The notes: a model not told the origin generated them from the letters alone. Positions 1-7,888 are shown, counted from the first letter of the stretch. The stretch: 10,892 bases of DNA from an uncultured Rhodocyclaceae bacterium (GCA_903950295.1 CAJBAP010000493.1:1-10892); one strand, 5' to 3'. A program made the numbers and translations.

Positions 1-1641
1 AATTCCTCAACAAACGCGCCTTTCGTCATCCTCATCGTCGACGACAACCCCAACAACCTGTTCACGCTGCAGGCGCTGCTCAAGCGACTACCCGACTGCG
101 AGATCATCGAGGCGGATTCTGGCGCGGCGGCGCTCGGCCGCGTACTCGAGCAGCCGGTCGACCTGATTCTGCTCGACGTGCAGATGCCGGGGATGGACGG
201 CTTCGAGACGGCGCGTCACCTGCAAATGACCGAGCGCACGCGCAGCATCCCGATCATCTTCATCACGGCCGTGTTCAAGGCCGAAGAGTTCATCCATCAC
301 GGCTTCGACATCGGCGCCGTGGACTACCTGACCAAACCGATCGACGACAGTCTGCTGCTCAACCGCATCCGCCTCTACCGGGGCATTCACCAGCGCGAAC
401 GTCAATTGGTCGCCATGGTCGAGCAGTTGCGGCTCAATGAACAGGAGCTCTCCATCGCCAAAGAAGTAGCCGAGGCGGCGAATCGGGCCAAGAGCACCTT
501 CCTCGCCAACATGAGCCACGAGCTGCGCACGCCGATGAACGCCATCATGGGCATGACCGACCTCGTCTTGCGGCGGACGACCGACCCGAAACAGATTGAT
601 CAGCTGAACAAGGTAAAGACGGCGTCCATGCATCTGCTCCACGTCATCAACGACATTCTCGACATTTCCAAGATCGAGGCCGAGCGCCTGACGCTCGAGC
701 AGGTGGATTTCAAGCTGGGCGAGGTTCTGGAAAACCTGGCGAGCATGATCGGCCACAAGGTGGCAGAAAAACACTTGCAGTTGCAGCTGGACCTGGCACC
801 GGACGTGGCCGGCATCGAGTTGCGCGGCGACCCGCTGCGCCTGGGTCAGATCCTGCTCAACCTGACCGGCAACGCCATCAAATTTACCGCGCAGGGATCG
901 ATCAGCCTGCACGCCCGGATCACTGAGGAAAGCGCCACCGCGGTGCAGTTGCGCTTCGAGGTGATCGACACCGGCATCGGCATTGCGCCCGAGGATCAAA
1001 AGCGGCTGTTCTCCGCCTTCGAGCAGGCCGATGGCTCGATGACGCGCAAGTACGGCGGTACCGGACTAGGGCTGGTGATCAGCCAGCGCCTGGCGCGCTT
1101 GATGGGCGGCGATGTCGGGGTGAGCAGTCAGCCCGGGGCGGGCAGTACCTTCTGGCTCACGGTGCGGGTGCCCAAAGCGGCAGCGGGTGCCGTCCCGCCA
1201 GCGCCGACTTTTACGCCGGGCGCAGCCGAGGCTCGGTTGAAGACTGAATTTGCCGGTACGCGCATCCTGCTGGCGGAGGATGAGCCGATCAACCGGGAGG
1301 TCTCGCTGATGCTGCTGGAGGATCTCGGGCTCACGGTGGATATCGCGGCGGATGGCAACGAGGCGGTGGATCTGGCGCAACGCAACCGCTACGCCTTGAT
1401 CCTGATGGACATGCAGATGCCGAAGCTGAATGGCGTCGAGGCGACACAAATCATTCGCGCACTGCCGGGCTATGCGGAGATCCCCATCCTCGCCATGACC
1501 GCCAATGCCTTTGAGGAGGATCGCCTGGTCTGTATCGCAGCCGGCATGAACGACCACCTCGGCAAACCCGTCGACCCCGATCTGCTGTTCGAGACTTTGC
1601 TCAAATGGCTGGAAGTGGGGCGGGACAAGGGATCACTCTGA
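1..1641 (+). CDS. Hybrid sensor histidine kinase, REC-HisKA-HATPase-REC (5' partial)
   Basis: The reading frame is open from base 1, so the start lies left of the window; 546 residues are visible. Numbering from the first visible codon, a receiver domain comes first (acidic pair in IVDDN, phospho-acceptor D59 in [12 protein letters not shown]112 in LTKP). A coiled-coil linker with QRERQL and AAN repeats follows, then HisKA with H173 in [11 protein letters not shown]. The HATPase domain has an N-box ([11 protein letters not shown]) and G-boxes ([15 protein letters not shown]). A second receiver has EDEPIN, D470 in LMDMQMP and K in GKPVD. There is no membrane segment, so the protein is cytosolic and takes its input through the first REC or a partner. 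It autophosphorylates on His and passes phosphate to Asp. It has no HPt, but the next gene supplies one; the stop overlaps that gene's ATG (TGATG), which suggests translational coupling. The HATPase-REC linker carries one copy of a dispersed 23-bp repeat (1190-1212). Family is certain; the signal is unknown. Confidence 0.95.
   Translation, partial: NSSTNAPFVILIVDDNPNNLFTLQALLKRLPDCEIIEADSGAAALGRVLEQPVDLILLDVQMPGMDGFETARHLQMTERTRSIPIIFITAVFKAEEFIHHGFDIGAVDYLTKPIDDSLLLNRIRLYRGIHQRERQLVAMVEQLRLNEQELSIAKEVAEAANRAKSTFLANMSHELRTPMNAIMGMTDLVLRRTTDPKQIDQLNKVKTASMHLLHVINDILDISKIEAERLTLEQVDFKLGEVLENLASMIGHKVAEKHLQLQLDLAPDVAGIELRGDPLRLGQILLNLTGNAIKFTAQGSISLHARITEESATAVQLRFEVIDTGIGIAPEDQKRLFSAFEQADGSMTRKYGGTGLGLVISQRLARLMGGDVGVSSQPGAGSTFWLTVRVPKAAAGAVPPAPTFTPGAAEARLKTEFAGTRILLAEDEPINREVSLMLLEDLGLTVDIAADGNEAVDLAQRNRYALILMDMQMPKLNGVEATQIIRALPGYAEIPILAMTANAFEEDRLVCIAAGMNDHLGKPVDPDLLFETLLKWLEVGRDKGSL
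1190..1212 (-). repeat. Dispersed GC-rich repeat, copy in first kinase linker
   Basis: An inverted, fully identical copy of 3878-3900. It is translated in a different frame and sense as PPAPTF, again in the HATPase-REC linker. Because the two copies are antiparallel within parallel paralogous genes, shared ancestry of the kinases cannot explain the match. Confidence 0.75.
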
Positions 1642-4600
1642 TGGCCGTTGCAACGCACCCGCTTCAGCGCTTCACCCCCGCCATGCCGGCCGCCGTGTTT
1701 CTGCTGGGCTTGTGCCTGTCTGCGGCCGCCGGCCTGTGGCAGAACCGTGTCATCAATGAGCGCGCCGAGAATGAGTTTCAGCGCCGTGTCGAACGGGTGT
1801 CCGCCGATATTTCGCGGCGCTTTCACCTGCCGCGTTACGGCCTGAACGGCGCCAAGGGTCTTTACGCAGCCAGCGACCGGGTGACGCGCGCCGAGTTCCG
1901 TGCCTATGTCGAATCGCGCGACCTGGCCACCGAATTCCCTGGGGTGCGGGGTTTCGGCTTCATCCAGCGCGTCATGCGCCCGAACCTGAACGCCTTCATT
2001 GCCGCCGAGCGCGCCGACGGCGCACCGCAGTTCACTTTGCGCCAACTGGAGGACAAGGATCGCGCCGACCTTTTCATCGTCAAATTCATCGAGCCGGCGG
2101 CCGACAACACCGGCACTCAGGGCCTGGACATCGGCTCGGAGAAAACGCGCCGTACGGCGGCAGAACACGCCATCGACAGCGGTGAGCCGACCATCACCGG
2201 TGCGATCACGCTGGTGCAGGACGAGCGCAAAACACCCGGCGTGCTGCTCTACGTGCCGGTGTATGCCAGGGGAACGCACCCCGCCAGCGTTGACGAACGC
2301 CGCGCGTCACTGGTCGGTCTGCTGTACGCGCCCATCGTGATTGCCGAGTTGCTGGACGGCATGGCCGACGTCGGCGTCGGCCGCGTTGATTTCGAACTCT
2401 TCGATACAGCCGCCGGCACCTCTGATACCGCTGGCGGCGCCCTGCTTTACGATGCCGACCATCACACCGAGAATCCATCCCTGGCTCGGGATGCAGGGAA
2501 GGAACGGCGCTTTTCCATCTCCACGCCTTTGTGGCTACCTGTCCGGGATCTGACCCTGAGGGTGAGCAGCACGACCGGATTCGATGCGGCGATCGACCGC
2601 ACGACACCCTGGCTGATATTCGCGGGCCTCACGCTGATCAGCGCCTTGCTTGCCCTGCTGTTGCGCCAGCAGTCTGGCGGCCGTCGCCGCGCCGAATTGC
2701 TGGCGCAGCGCATGACCGAGAAACTGCAACTGGATGAAGCGCGTGCGCGCGACTTCTCCACGAGCGCTTCCGACTGGTTCTGGGAGACCGATGCAGAACA
2801 CTGCTTCTGCTATTTTTCCGAGAACTTTGAGTCGGTCTACGGGTTGTCCCCGGGCCGCTTGCTCGGCAAGAGCCGGCGGGAACTGCTGGAGCTGATGTCC
2901 TCCAATCTGCCGGAAACTACGGTGGCGCATCTTGCCCGGCTCGACGCCCACCTGCCCTTCAAGAATTTCGAGTACCAGATTCGCCTCGATGACGGCAACA
3001 GCCGCTGGATCTCTGTGTCCGGCGTGCCGCATGTAGATGCGGATGGCCGTTTTGCAGGCTACCGGGGTACCGGCACCCTCATCACCGAGCGCAAGCGGAA
3101 AGAGGAGGAATTGGAACAGGCCATGATCATGGCTGAGGCCGCCAACGTCGCCAAGAGCCGCTTCCTGGCCACCATGAGCCACGAAATCCGCACGCCGATG
3201 AACGGCATTCTCGGCATGGCGCAAATGCTGCTGATGCCGGGTATCCCGGATGACGCACGCCAGGACTACGCCCGCACCATCCTCAATTCCGGCCAAACGC
3301 TGTTGGCCCTGCTCAACGACATTCTCGATATCTCGAAGGTGGAAGCAGGCAAGATCGAGCTGGAATCGGCCGCCTTCGAACCCGGGCAAATCCTCCACGA
3401 AGCCCAGACATTATTCGCCGAGGCCGCCGCGCAGAAAGGCTTGCGCATCGAGTCAGCCTGGAACGGCCCCGCCCAACGCTACCTGAGCGACCCCCACCGC
3501 CTGCGCCAGATGCTCTCCAATCTGGTCGGCAACGCCCTCAAGTTCACCGCGCAGGGCCAGATCCGCATCGAGGCCCGGGAAGTCGAGCGCGATGGGCAAC
3601 GGGCGCTGATCGAATTTTCGGTGTCCGACACCGGCATTGGCGTTCCGGCAGACAAACAGTCGCTGTTGTTCAAGCCCTTCTCACAGGCCGACAGCTCGAC
3701 CACGCGACAGTTTGGCGGCAGCGGGCTCGGTCTTTCTCTGGTGCGCAGCATGGCCATGCTGATGGACGGCGATGTCGGCATCGAGAGTGAAGCCGGGCAA
3801 GGATCGCGCTTCTGGTTCCGTATCCGTGCCGATCTGCTTGCGCCGGGGGCGGACAGCCGTGATGGGGTGCGCCAGGCAAAAGTCGGCGCTGGCGGGACGG
3901 AATGCCCCGCAGCGGGTACGGCAATGGATGGGCATCCCGACACCCCCGGCACCCCTGGCACTTTTGCCGGCCACATTTTGGTGGTTGACGACAACCCGAT
4001 CAATCGCATGGTGCTCAAGGCCATGCTCAACAAGCCCGGCGTGCATTGCGACTTCGCCGAAAACGGCCAGCAGGCCGTGGATGCGATCACCGGCGCGAAC
4101 AGAATAGCCCCCGACCTGGTGTTGATGGACTGCCAGATGCCGGTCCTGGACGGCTATCAAGCCACCCGGCAGATACGGCGCTGGGAAACGGAACATGCCA
4201 GACCGCACCTGACCATTGTGGCCCTCACCGCCAGCGCCTTCGAGGACGATCGTCAGAACTGCCTCGATGCCGGCATGGACGATTTTCTGACGAAACCCAT
4301 CGCCATCGAAAAGCTGACAGCGGCGCTGGTGCACTGGCTGGCCGGTGACGCAGCAGGGGGGGCGGCGGCGTCACAAACGACCATCACGCCACGAGAGGAC
4401 AACCTGCCGGTGTTCGAAGAAAAGACCCTGCTGGCCCAACTGGGTGGCAACCGTGAATTGGCCGGAATTGTCATGCAATCGGCAACGCAAGACATTCCCG
4501 AGTCTTTCGACCGGCTCGCTCAGGCCGTCAGCAGCGACAGCCTGAAGGATGCGGAGCGGCCGCTCCATACCTTGAAGGGGCTGGCGATACAGATCGGGGC

Positions 4601-4736
4601 AACCCGCTTCGCCCGGCGCCTCAAGGAAACTGAAGGCCGTTTGAAAGCGGGAACCCTCCCCGACAGCGCCGTCGTAGCCGCCTTGCGGCAGGACTACCAG
4701 GCGCTGCTCGATACCCTGCCGGAATGGCTGCGATGA
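1641..4736 (+). CDS. Membrane hybrid histidine kinase with CHASE, PAS, HisKA, HATPase, REC and HPt domains
   Basis: The protein has 1031 residues from ATG 1641, chosen because it overlaps the previous stop (TGATG) and has AAGGG about nine bases upstream; an in-frame ATG at 1605 would add 12 residues. Order: TM1 about 15-33; a periplasmic CHASE-type sensor about 60-310 (ESRDLATEFPGVRGFGFIQR is typical); TM2 about 322-344; PAS about 370-490 (WFWETDAE, WISVSGVP); HisKA with H514 in TMSHEIRTPMNG; HATPase with NLVGNALKF, DTGIGVP and GGSGLGLS; receiver about 777-900 with D830 in LMDCQMPVLDG and K in LTKP; and a C-terminal HPt with H976 in LHTLKG. It is a complete His-Asp-His relay lacking only the final response regulator. 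CHASE domains bind small extracellular ligands, unknown here. The HATPase-REC linker, rich in Gly, Ala and Pro, contains a dispersed repeat (3878-3900) in opposite orientation to the copy in the preceding kinase. The HPt could phosphorylate the neighbouring kinase's receivers or a distant regulator (inference). Confidence 0.95.
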   Translation: MAVATHPLQRFTPAMPAAVFLLGLCLSAAAGLWQNRVINERAENEFQRRVERVSADISRRFHLPRYGLNGAKGLYAASDRVTRAEFRAYVESRDLATEFPGVRGFGFIQRVMRPNLNAFIAAERADGAPQFTLRQLEDKDRADLFIVKFIEPAADNTGTQGLDIGSEKTRRTAAEHAIDSGEPTITGAITLVQDERKTPGVLLYVPVYARGTHPASVDERRASLVGLLYAPIVIAELLDGMADVGVGRVDFELFDTAAGTSDTAGGALLYDADHHTENPSLARDAGKERRFSISTPLWLPVRDLTLRVSSTTGFDAAIDRTTPWLIFAGLTLISALLALLLRQQSGGRRRAELLAQRMTEKLQLDEARARDFSTSASDWFWETDAEHCFCYFSENFESVYGLSPGRLLGKSRRELLELMSSNLPETTVAHLARLDAHLPFKNFEYQIRLDDGNSRWISVSGVPHVDADGRFAGYRGTGTLITERKRKEEELEQAMIMAEAANVAKSRFLATMSHEIRTPMNGILGMAQMLLMPGIPDDARQDYARTILNSGQTLLALLNDILDISKVEAGKIELESAAFEPGQILHEAQTLFAEAAAQKGLRIESAWNGPAQRYLSDPHRLRQMLSNLVGNALKFTAQGQIRIEAREVERDGQRALIEFSVSDTGIGVPADKQSLLFKPFSQADSSTTRQFGGSGLGLSLVRSMAMLMDGDVGIESEAGQGSRFWFRIRADLLAPGADSRDGVRQAKVGAGGTECPAAGTAMDGHPDTPGTPGTFAGHILVVDDNPINRMVLKAMLNKPGVHCDFAENGQQAVDAITGANRIAPDLVLMDCQMPVLDGYQATRQIRRWETEHARPHLTIVALTASAFEDDRQNCLDAGMDDFLTKPIAIEKLTAALVHWLAGDAAGGAAASQTTITPREDNLPVFEEKTLLAQLGGNRELAGIVMQSATQDIPESFDRLAQAVSSDSLKDAERPLHTLKGLAIQIGATRFARRLKETEGRLKAGTLPDSAVVAALRQDYQALLDTLPEWLR
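3878..3900 (+). repeat. Dispersed GC-rich repeat, copy in CHASE kinase linker
   Basis: These 23 bases are identical to the reverse complement of 1190-1212. Here the repeat is read through as coding sequence (about residues 747-754, KVGAGGT) in the flexible linker between the HATPase and receiver domains. It is compatible with a small mobile repeat tolerated because the linker is unconstrained. Confidence 0.75.
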
Positions 4737-4814
4737 TGACATCTCATGGCCGCGCTGGCCGATCTTCGATGAATGTACCAAGCCCCTCAAAGTATCCTTT
4801 TTTAGGCGATCACA

Positions 4815-5924
4815 ATGGAAGCATTTCTCTGGAACTCCTGCTTCATCACCGGGCTGGCCGACGTCGATGAGCAGCACCATCGCCTGGTCGATCTGATCAA
4901 TCGATTCGGCGTTCTGATCATGCGGCAGGACGGGGCGTCCATCACCGAACTGGAGGTGGTTTTTGCCGAGTTGGCAGACTATGCCCGCTACCACTTCGCC
5001 GAAGAAGAAACCATGATGGAGGCAATGCATCTCGACCCGCGTTATGTTGCCCAACACCGGGCGGCCCATGCCAGCTTTCTGGACGAGGTAACGCAACTTC
5101 ATGGCGGGGTTTCGGCCAACAATCGGGATGCCGCAAACTCTCTGCTGGAATTCCTGACGCATTGGCTGGCTTACCACATCCTTGGCATGGATCAGTTTAT
5201 GTCCAGGCAAGTTGCAGCGATCCAGTCTGGCTCAAGGCCCGAAGATGCCTACCTGGATCATTCGCCGTCCAAAGACCCGGCGACCGATACCCTGCTGACA
5301 GCGCTGAATGCCCTGTTCCATCAAGTCTCCGAACGCAATCATGAACTGGTGCAACTCAACAAGACACTGGAAGCGCGTGTCGCAGAGCGAACCCAGGCCC
5401 TGACCGAAGCCAACCAGCGACTTGATGACCTTGCCAACACCGATACATTGACTGGTCTGCCAAACCGCCGCTACGCCATGCGCAGCTTCGCCACGGAATG
5501 GGAGAGCGCGGTACGTCAGGGTACGCCGCTCGCCTGCATGATGATCGATGCCGACAACTTCAAGCAGATCAACGATACCCAGGGCCACGATGCTGGTGAT
5601 GCCGTTCTGCGTGCGTTATCGAAACAATTGCTGCACGCGGTGCGCAACGACGACATCGTCTGCCGGTTGGGCGGCGATGAGTTCCTGATTATTTGTGCGG
5701 GTACGCCATTGGATGGCGCGATGAAGCTGGCCGAGTCCATCCGCACGGAAGTCGCAGCGTTGCGGGTTCCTGCGGGGGCGGGCGAGTGGGTCGGCAGTAT
5801 CAGTGTGGGCGTCGCGGCCAGAACAACCGGGATGGCGGGGCTTGACGAACTGATGAAAGCCGCCGATCTGGGTGTGTATGCGGCAAAGCGCAATGGCCGC
5901 AACTGCGTAGCGACCTCGCAGTAG
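4815..5924 (+). CDS. Bacteriohemerythrin-GGDEF diguanylate cyclase
   Basis: A 369-residue cytosolic protein. The N-terminal 130 residues are a hemerythrin four-helix bundle with all seven ligands of a di-iron site: H21, H60, E64, H81, H85, H121 and D126 (motifs DEQHHRL, HFAEEE, HxxxH, HWLAYHILGMD). A coiled coil about 150-212 (LNKTLEARVAERTQALTEAN) leads to a GGDEF domain starting with DTLTGLPNRR. The metal- and substrate-site segment DADNFKQIND and the GGDEF at 286-290 are intact, and R277xxD280 lies exactly five residues before GGDEF, the position of the c-di-GMP feedback site. It should make c-di-GMP from two GTP. In known Bhr-DGC proteins, such as one from Vibrio cholerae, the oxidation or oxygen state of the iron pair sets cyclase activity. 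It follows the CHASE kinase after 78 bases with only a weak TAGG ribosome site, so it may be co-transcribed or separately expressed. Confidence 0.95.
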   Translation: MEAFLWNSCFITGLADVDEQHHRLVDLINRFGVLIMRQDGASITELEVVFAELADYARYHFAEEETMMEAMHLDPRYVAQHRAAHASFLDEVTQLHGGVSANNRDAANSLLEFLTHWLAYHILGMDQFMSRQVAAIQSGSRPEDAYLDHSPSKDPATDTLLTALNALFHQVSERNHELVQLNKTLEARVAERTQALTEANQRLDDLANTDTLTGLPNRRYAMRSFATEWESAVRQGTPLACMMIDADNFKQINDTQGHDAGDAVLRALSKQLLHAVRNDDIVCRLGGDEFLIICAGTPLDGAMKLAESIRTEVAALRVPAGAGEWVGSISVGVAARTTGMAGLDELMKAADLGVYAAKRNGRNCVATSQ

Positions 5925-5962
5925 TGAGCGTTGGCTTCCGCACCATCCTCCGCCAGTGTGCC

Positions 5963-6003
5963 AAAAAGAAAGGCCCCGGAGGCATGAAAACCTGCGGGGC
6001 CTT
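5963..6003 (-). terminator. Intrinsic terminator for leftward transcription (site 1)
   Basis: Arms 5970-5982 and 5991-6003 pair over 13 positions with one C-C mismatch around an eight-base loop. Read on the minus strand, the hairpin runs straight into a TCTTTTT tract (plus strand 5963-5969). No U-rich tract follows on the plus strand, so it fits leftward transcripts best, although it sits 46 bases after the cyclase stop and may also block read-through from that side. Its outer arm overlaps the start of the 23-bp direct repeat. A similar but not identical hairpin occupies the same place at the other repeat copy. Confidence 0.8.
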
Positions 6004-6020
6004 GGTATTACTGGTGCTGC
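5998..6020. repeat. 23-bp direct repeat, left copy (att-like)
   Basis: These 23 bases are identical, in the same orientation, to 7883-7905, 1885 bp away. On the minus strand the repeat begins with GCAGCACCA, the shape of a tRNA 3' end with encoded CCA, and runs on through AGTAATACC to the foot of a terminator. Rightward of the repeat the two copies diverge completely. This fits a site-specific integration core, with the copy at 7883 keeping more of the tRNA. Confidence 0.65.
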
Positions 6021-6039
6021 AAAGGTTACAGCCAACAAC

Positions 6040-6162
6040 TCAATATTTGCAGCAGCTAATGCTCAATCTCCATTCGATGCCGTGAGCCTCCAGCATCGAG
6101 ATAAGGCGTGCATTCTCGGCCTTGAGGATTTCCGCTTCGGCAGGTTGTTCGGCGCGATCCAT
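6040..6162 (-). pseudogene. Short 5' gene fragment with coiled-coil N-terminus, cut near the att-like repeat
   Basis: A 40-codon frame starts at ATG 6162, 28 bases after the Fic stop on the same strand. It begins MDRAEQPAEAEILKAENARL and continues to HGIEWR, then drifts into unrelated residues and stops at 6040, 20 bases from the 23-bp repeat. A charged leader followed by AENARL-x(5)-AHGIEWR resembles, from memory, the N-termini of large primase-helicase proteins annotated as TOTE conflict system components. That match is uncertain. I read the fragment as the beginning of a longer gene once linked to the Fic gene and removed by recombination around codon 32. It could instead be a real 40-residue protein. 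Confidence 0.4.
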
Positions 6163-6190
6163 CACATCATGTTTCGCACGAGTCGATACA

Positions 6191-7588
6191 TCATGAGTGT
6201 GTTTTCTGTTGCTTCCAAGCATCAAACTCCAGCGGCCGAAGTCCGAAGCGGACCGCGTTTCCGGCGTGCATGGTTTTGAACTCATCCAAAACGAGTTTGG
6301 CAAAGCCGTCCTGATCGTCTGGCACGACCGATGCCGGCATCGCCTGACGGACCGCTTCTATCGTTGCTGGCAGCCCCCCCCCCCGAACGATGGTGCACAC
6401 TGCTTCTGCCAACGCTGCCCGATAGCGCAGCCTGAAGGTATCGGGCGGCACAAGCTGACTCTTGACCGCCACGTACTGCTGGCAAGAGCGTTCGTAGGCC
6501 CATACGAAAACGTCGCGCAACAACTCGATGCGGTTCAGTTCGTACACGCCCAGCAAGGCATCGATGTAGGCACGCTCCGGCACATCAATAAACGATAGTG
6601 GACTCAGGTTGCCCTTGATAAGCGGAATGTTGGCTGCCAAGCGTGACACGCGCTTGTTTACATCCTCGAACGGCTGGAGAAAGGGCAGATGGACCATTAG
6701 GAAGAACGCCTGCTCGAAGGGGTCTTCAATTTCGGCGGCCATGCCGAGCACAATCCCAAACAATTCTTCGATACGCTGCGGCAGCGCGATTGGTAGGTAG
6801 ACACTGCCACCGATTTCAACTGCACGGTTACGTAGCTTGCCACACGCCATCGGGTCGGCAAGCAGGCCATCTGACAGGAACGCGTGAACGGCAATGATGG
6901 TTTCGGCATTCACGGCCACATGATCGGCATCATGAACCAGATACTCGATGGCCGTCTTGTGGTTCAGAATCATCTGGGTCTCTATCGCATCCTTGCCTTC
7001 GGCGGCTTCTCCGAACCGAATCAAGCGTTCCGTGTCGAGCCGGTTGTAGGTATTTCCCTCCAGACGCGACGAGGCCCACGACAGATCGATCAGCAGGCGG
7101 TTAAGCATGTCGCGAGCAAAAGTGCCCGCCGGCGCATGATCTGCCGGAGATCGTCCCAGGGTATGCAGCTGCTCGCGTAATTTTTCGGGCAAGTACCAAG
7201 TGGCGTTTGGCCGGTAGGCTTCTAGGAATGCGATGTTGTAGCTAACAGGACGGCGCCCTTGGATCGGCTGGCGTACGTAGGCCTTGATTTCCGCCCCTTC
7301 GGGAGAGGTCGGGACATAGACCTCGCCTTGTGCCTCCATGCGGTCACTTTCTTCTGTGACCTCCAATGCGCCCGTGATGGGTGCAAGCCGATACTTGAAT
7401 GACTTCTGCTCTCTGCCGCCGATGACACGTCCCTCGGCAATCAAATCAGCAAGGCGGCGCTGAAGCGTTCGCCGTGACAATCCGTCGCCAATAACTACCA
7501 ACATCTCACCAATCTCTGCACCATCATGAAATCGACCGACAACCTCGGCTATCTGGTCAAATTCCTCTGATCGAATCACTTTTGGCAT
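6191..7588 (-). CDS. Winged-helix Fic family protein with altered FIC motif
   Basis: A 465-residue protein from ATG 7588, preceded by AAGGGG five bases upstream; a GTG at 7594 inside that ribosome site would add two residues. Residues 1-70 form a helix-turn-helix/winged-helix domain (SRRTLQRRLADLIAEGRVI). The Fic fold follows, with an inhibitory-type motif S173-SRL-E177-G, matching (S/T)xxxE(G/N), and the core FIC segment at 305-313, QPFEDVNKR. The canonical core is HxFx(D/E)GN(G/K)R, so the catalytic His is Gln and the first Gly is Val, while Phe, Asp, Asn and Arg remain. Active Fic enzymes move AMP or other phosphate-containing groups onto protein hydroxyls and need that His, so ordinary AMPylation is doubtful. 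The N-terminal wing suggests DNA binding, and inverted repeats lie just upstream. Codons near 401-404 contain an 11-base G run (6374-6384). The gene is alone between two copies of a 23-bp direct repeat, which suggests cargo of an integrated element. Confidence 0.9.
   Translation of the reverse strand: MPKVIRSEEFDQIAEVVGRFHDGAEIGEMLVVIGDGLSRRTLQRRLADLIAEGRVIGGREQKSFKYRLAPITGALEVTEESDRMEAQGEVYVPTSPEGAEIKAYVRQPIQGRRPVSYNIAFLEAYRPNATWYLPEKLREQLHTLGRSPADHAPAGTFARDMLNRLLIDLSWASSRLEGNTYNRLDTERLIRFGEAAEGKDAIETQMILNHKTAIEYLVHDADHVAVNAETIIAVHAFLSDGLLADPMACGKLRNRAVEIGGSVYLPIALPQRIEELFGIVLGMAAEIEDPFEQAFFLMVHLPFLQPFEDVNKRVSRLAANIPLIKGNLSPLSFIDVPERAYIDALLGVYELNRIELLRDVFVWAYERSCQQYVAVKSQLVPPDTFRLRYRAALAEAVCTIVRGGGLPATIEAVRQAMPASVVPDDQDGFAKLVLDEFKTMHAGNAVRFGLRPLEFDAWKQQKTHS
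6374..6384. repeat. 11-base homopolymer C tract (G on the coding strand of the Fic gene)
   Basis: Eleven consecutive C on the plus strand lie inside the Fic reading frame, where they encode part of RGGG at about residues 401-404. At this length the frame is intact. A gain or loss of one or two bases would shift the last 60 or so codons, after the Fic core. It may be a slippage site or an error-prone stretch in the assembly. Confidence 0.9.
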
Positions 7589-7597
7589 GGCCACCCC

Positions 7598-7666
7598 TTT
7601 ATTTGTCGCGCGACAGAGTATCGCGCCATTTTATTTGGCACGCAATGCCTTTGCACGCCAAATAAA
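7598..7666. promoter_or_regulatory. Palindromic control region upstream of the Fic gene
   Basis: Three nested signals lie 10-80 bases before the Fic start. A near-perfect inverted repeat has 16-base arms TTTATTTGGCACGCAA (7630-7645) and TTGCACGCCAAATAAA (7651-7666), with 14 of 16 pairs matching around five bases. A perfect 12-base palindrome TGTCGCGCGACA spans 7604-7615. The octamer TTTATTTG occurs directly at 7598-7605 and 7630-7637 and inverted at 7659-7666. This arrangement looks like operator sites for a dimeric DNA-binding protein; the N-terminal winged helix of the adjacent Fic protein is the obvious candidate (inference). No clear -35/-10 pair could be fixed. Confidence 0.55.
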
Positions 7667-7758
7667 GCTGTTTTAGTGGCATTACCCAAAGCCACTGCGC
7701 CTCACGCAGCAAAGCTGCTCCCGGCTTGGGCCGCTGGGACGGCGACAGCACCCGCTAG

Positions 7759-7780
7759 AAAGTCGGCGCTGGCAGGACGG
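7759..7780 (+). repeat. Dispersed GC-rich repeat, third copy
   Basis: These 22 bases match, with one difference, 3879-3900 in the CHASE kinase and the reverse complement of 1190-1211 in the first kinase. The core reads AAAGTCGGCGCTGGC, then AGGACGG here and GGGACGG in the others. This copy lies in the non-coding stretch between the Fic control region and the att-like repeat. Confidence 0.75.
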
Positions 7781-7829
7781 CGTTACTGCTACTGATGCCG
7801 AGGAAAACAGGGCACGTTTCCGCCCCTAC

Positions 7830-7850
7830 TGCTAGCCCGGTGCTAGCCCG
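7830..7850. repeat. Tandem 10-bp direct repeat TGCTAGCCCG
   Basis: TGCTAGCCCG occurs at 7830-7839 and again at 7841-7850, one base apart, each containing the palindrome GCTAGC. On the minus strand they lie just beyond the U-tract of the terminator. Function is unknown; slippage or protein binding is possible. Confidence 0.6.
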
Positions 7851-7855
7851 TACCC

Positions 7856-7888
7856 AAAAAGAAAAAGGCCCCCATCGCTGGAGGCCTT
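7856..7888 (-). terminator. Intrinsic terminator for leftward transcription (site 2)
   Basis: Arms 7865-7873 and 7880-7888 form nine consecutive pairs, one of them a G-U wobble, around a six-base loop. The minus-strand transcript continues into TTTTTCTTTTT. It follows the tRNA-like 3' end by about ten bases, the usual place for a tRNA terminator. It lies upstream of the Fic gene and would stop transcripts entering from the right. Confidence 0.85.

Noticed and set aside
88..999. Long minus-strand open frame opposite the first kinase
   Set aside because: It is antisense to well-conserved receiver and HisKA domains; the translation has no recognisable fold, and long antisense frames are common in GC-rich genes.
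2535..3398. Long minus-strand open frame opposite the CHASE kinase
   Set aside because: It is antisense to PAS and HisKA coding sequence with conserved motifs on the plus strand.
4371..5210. Minus-strand open frame spanning the kinase end and the cyclase start
   Set aside because: It crosses two solid plus-strand genes and their spacer; no domain is visible.
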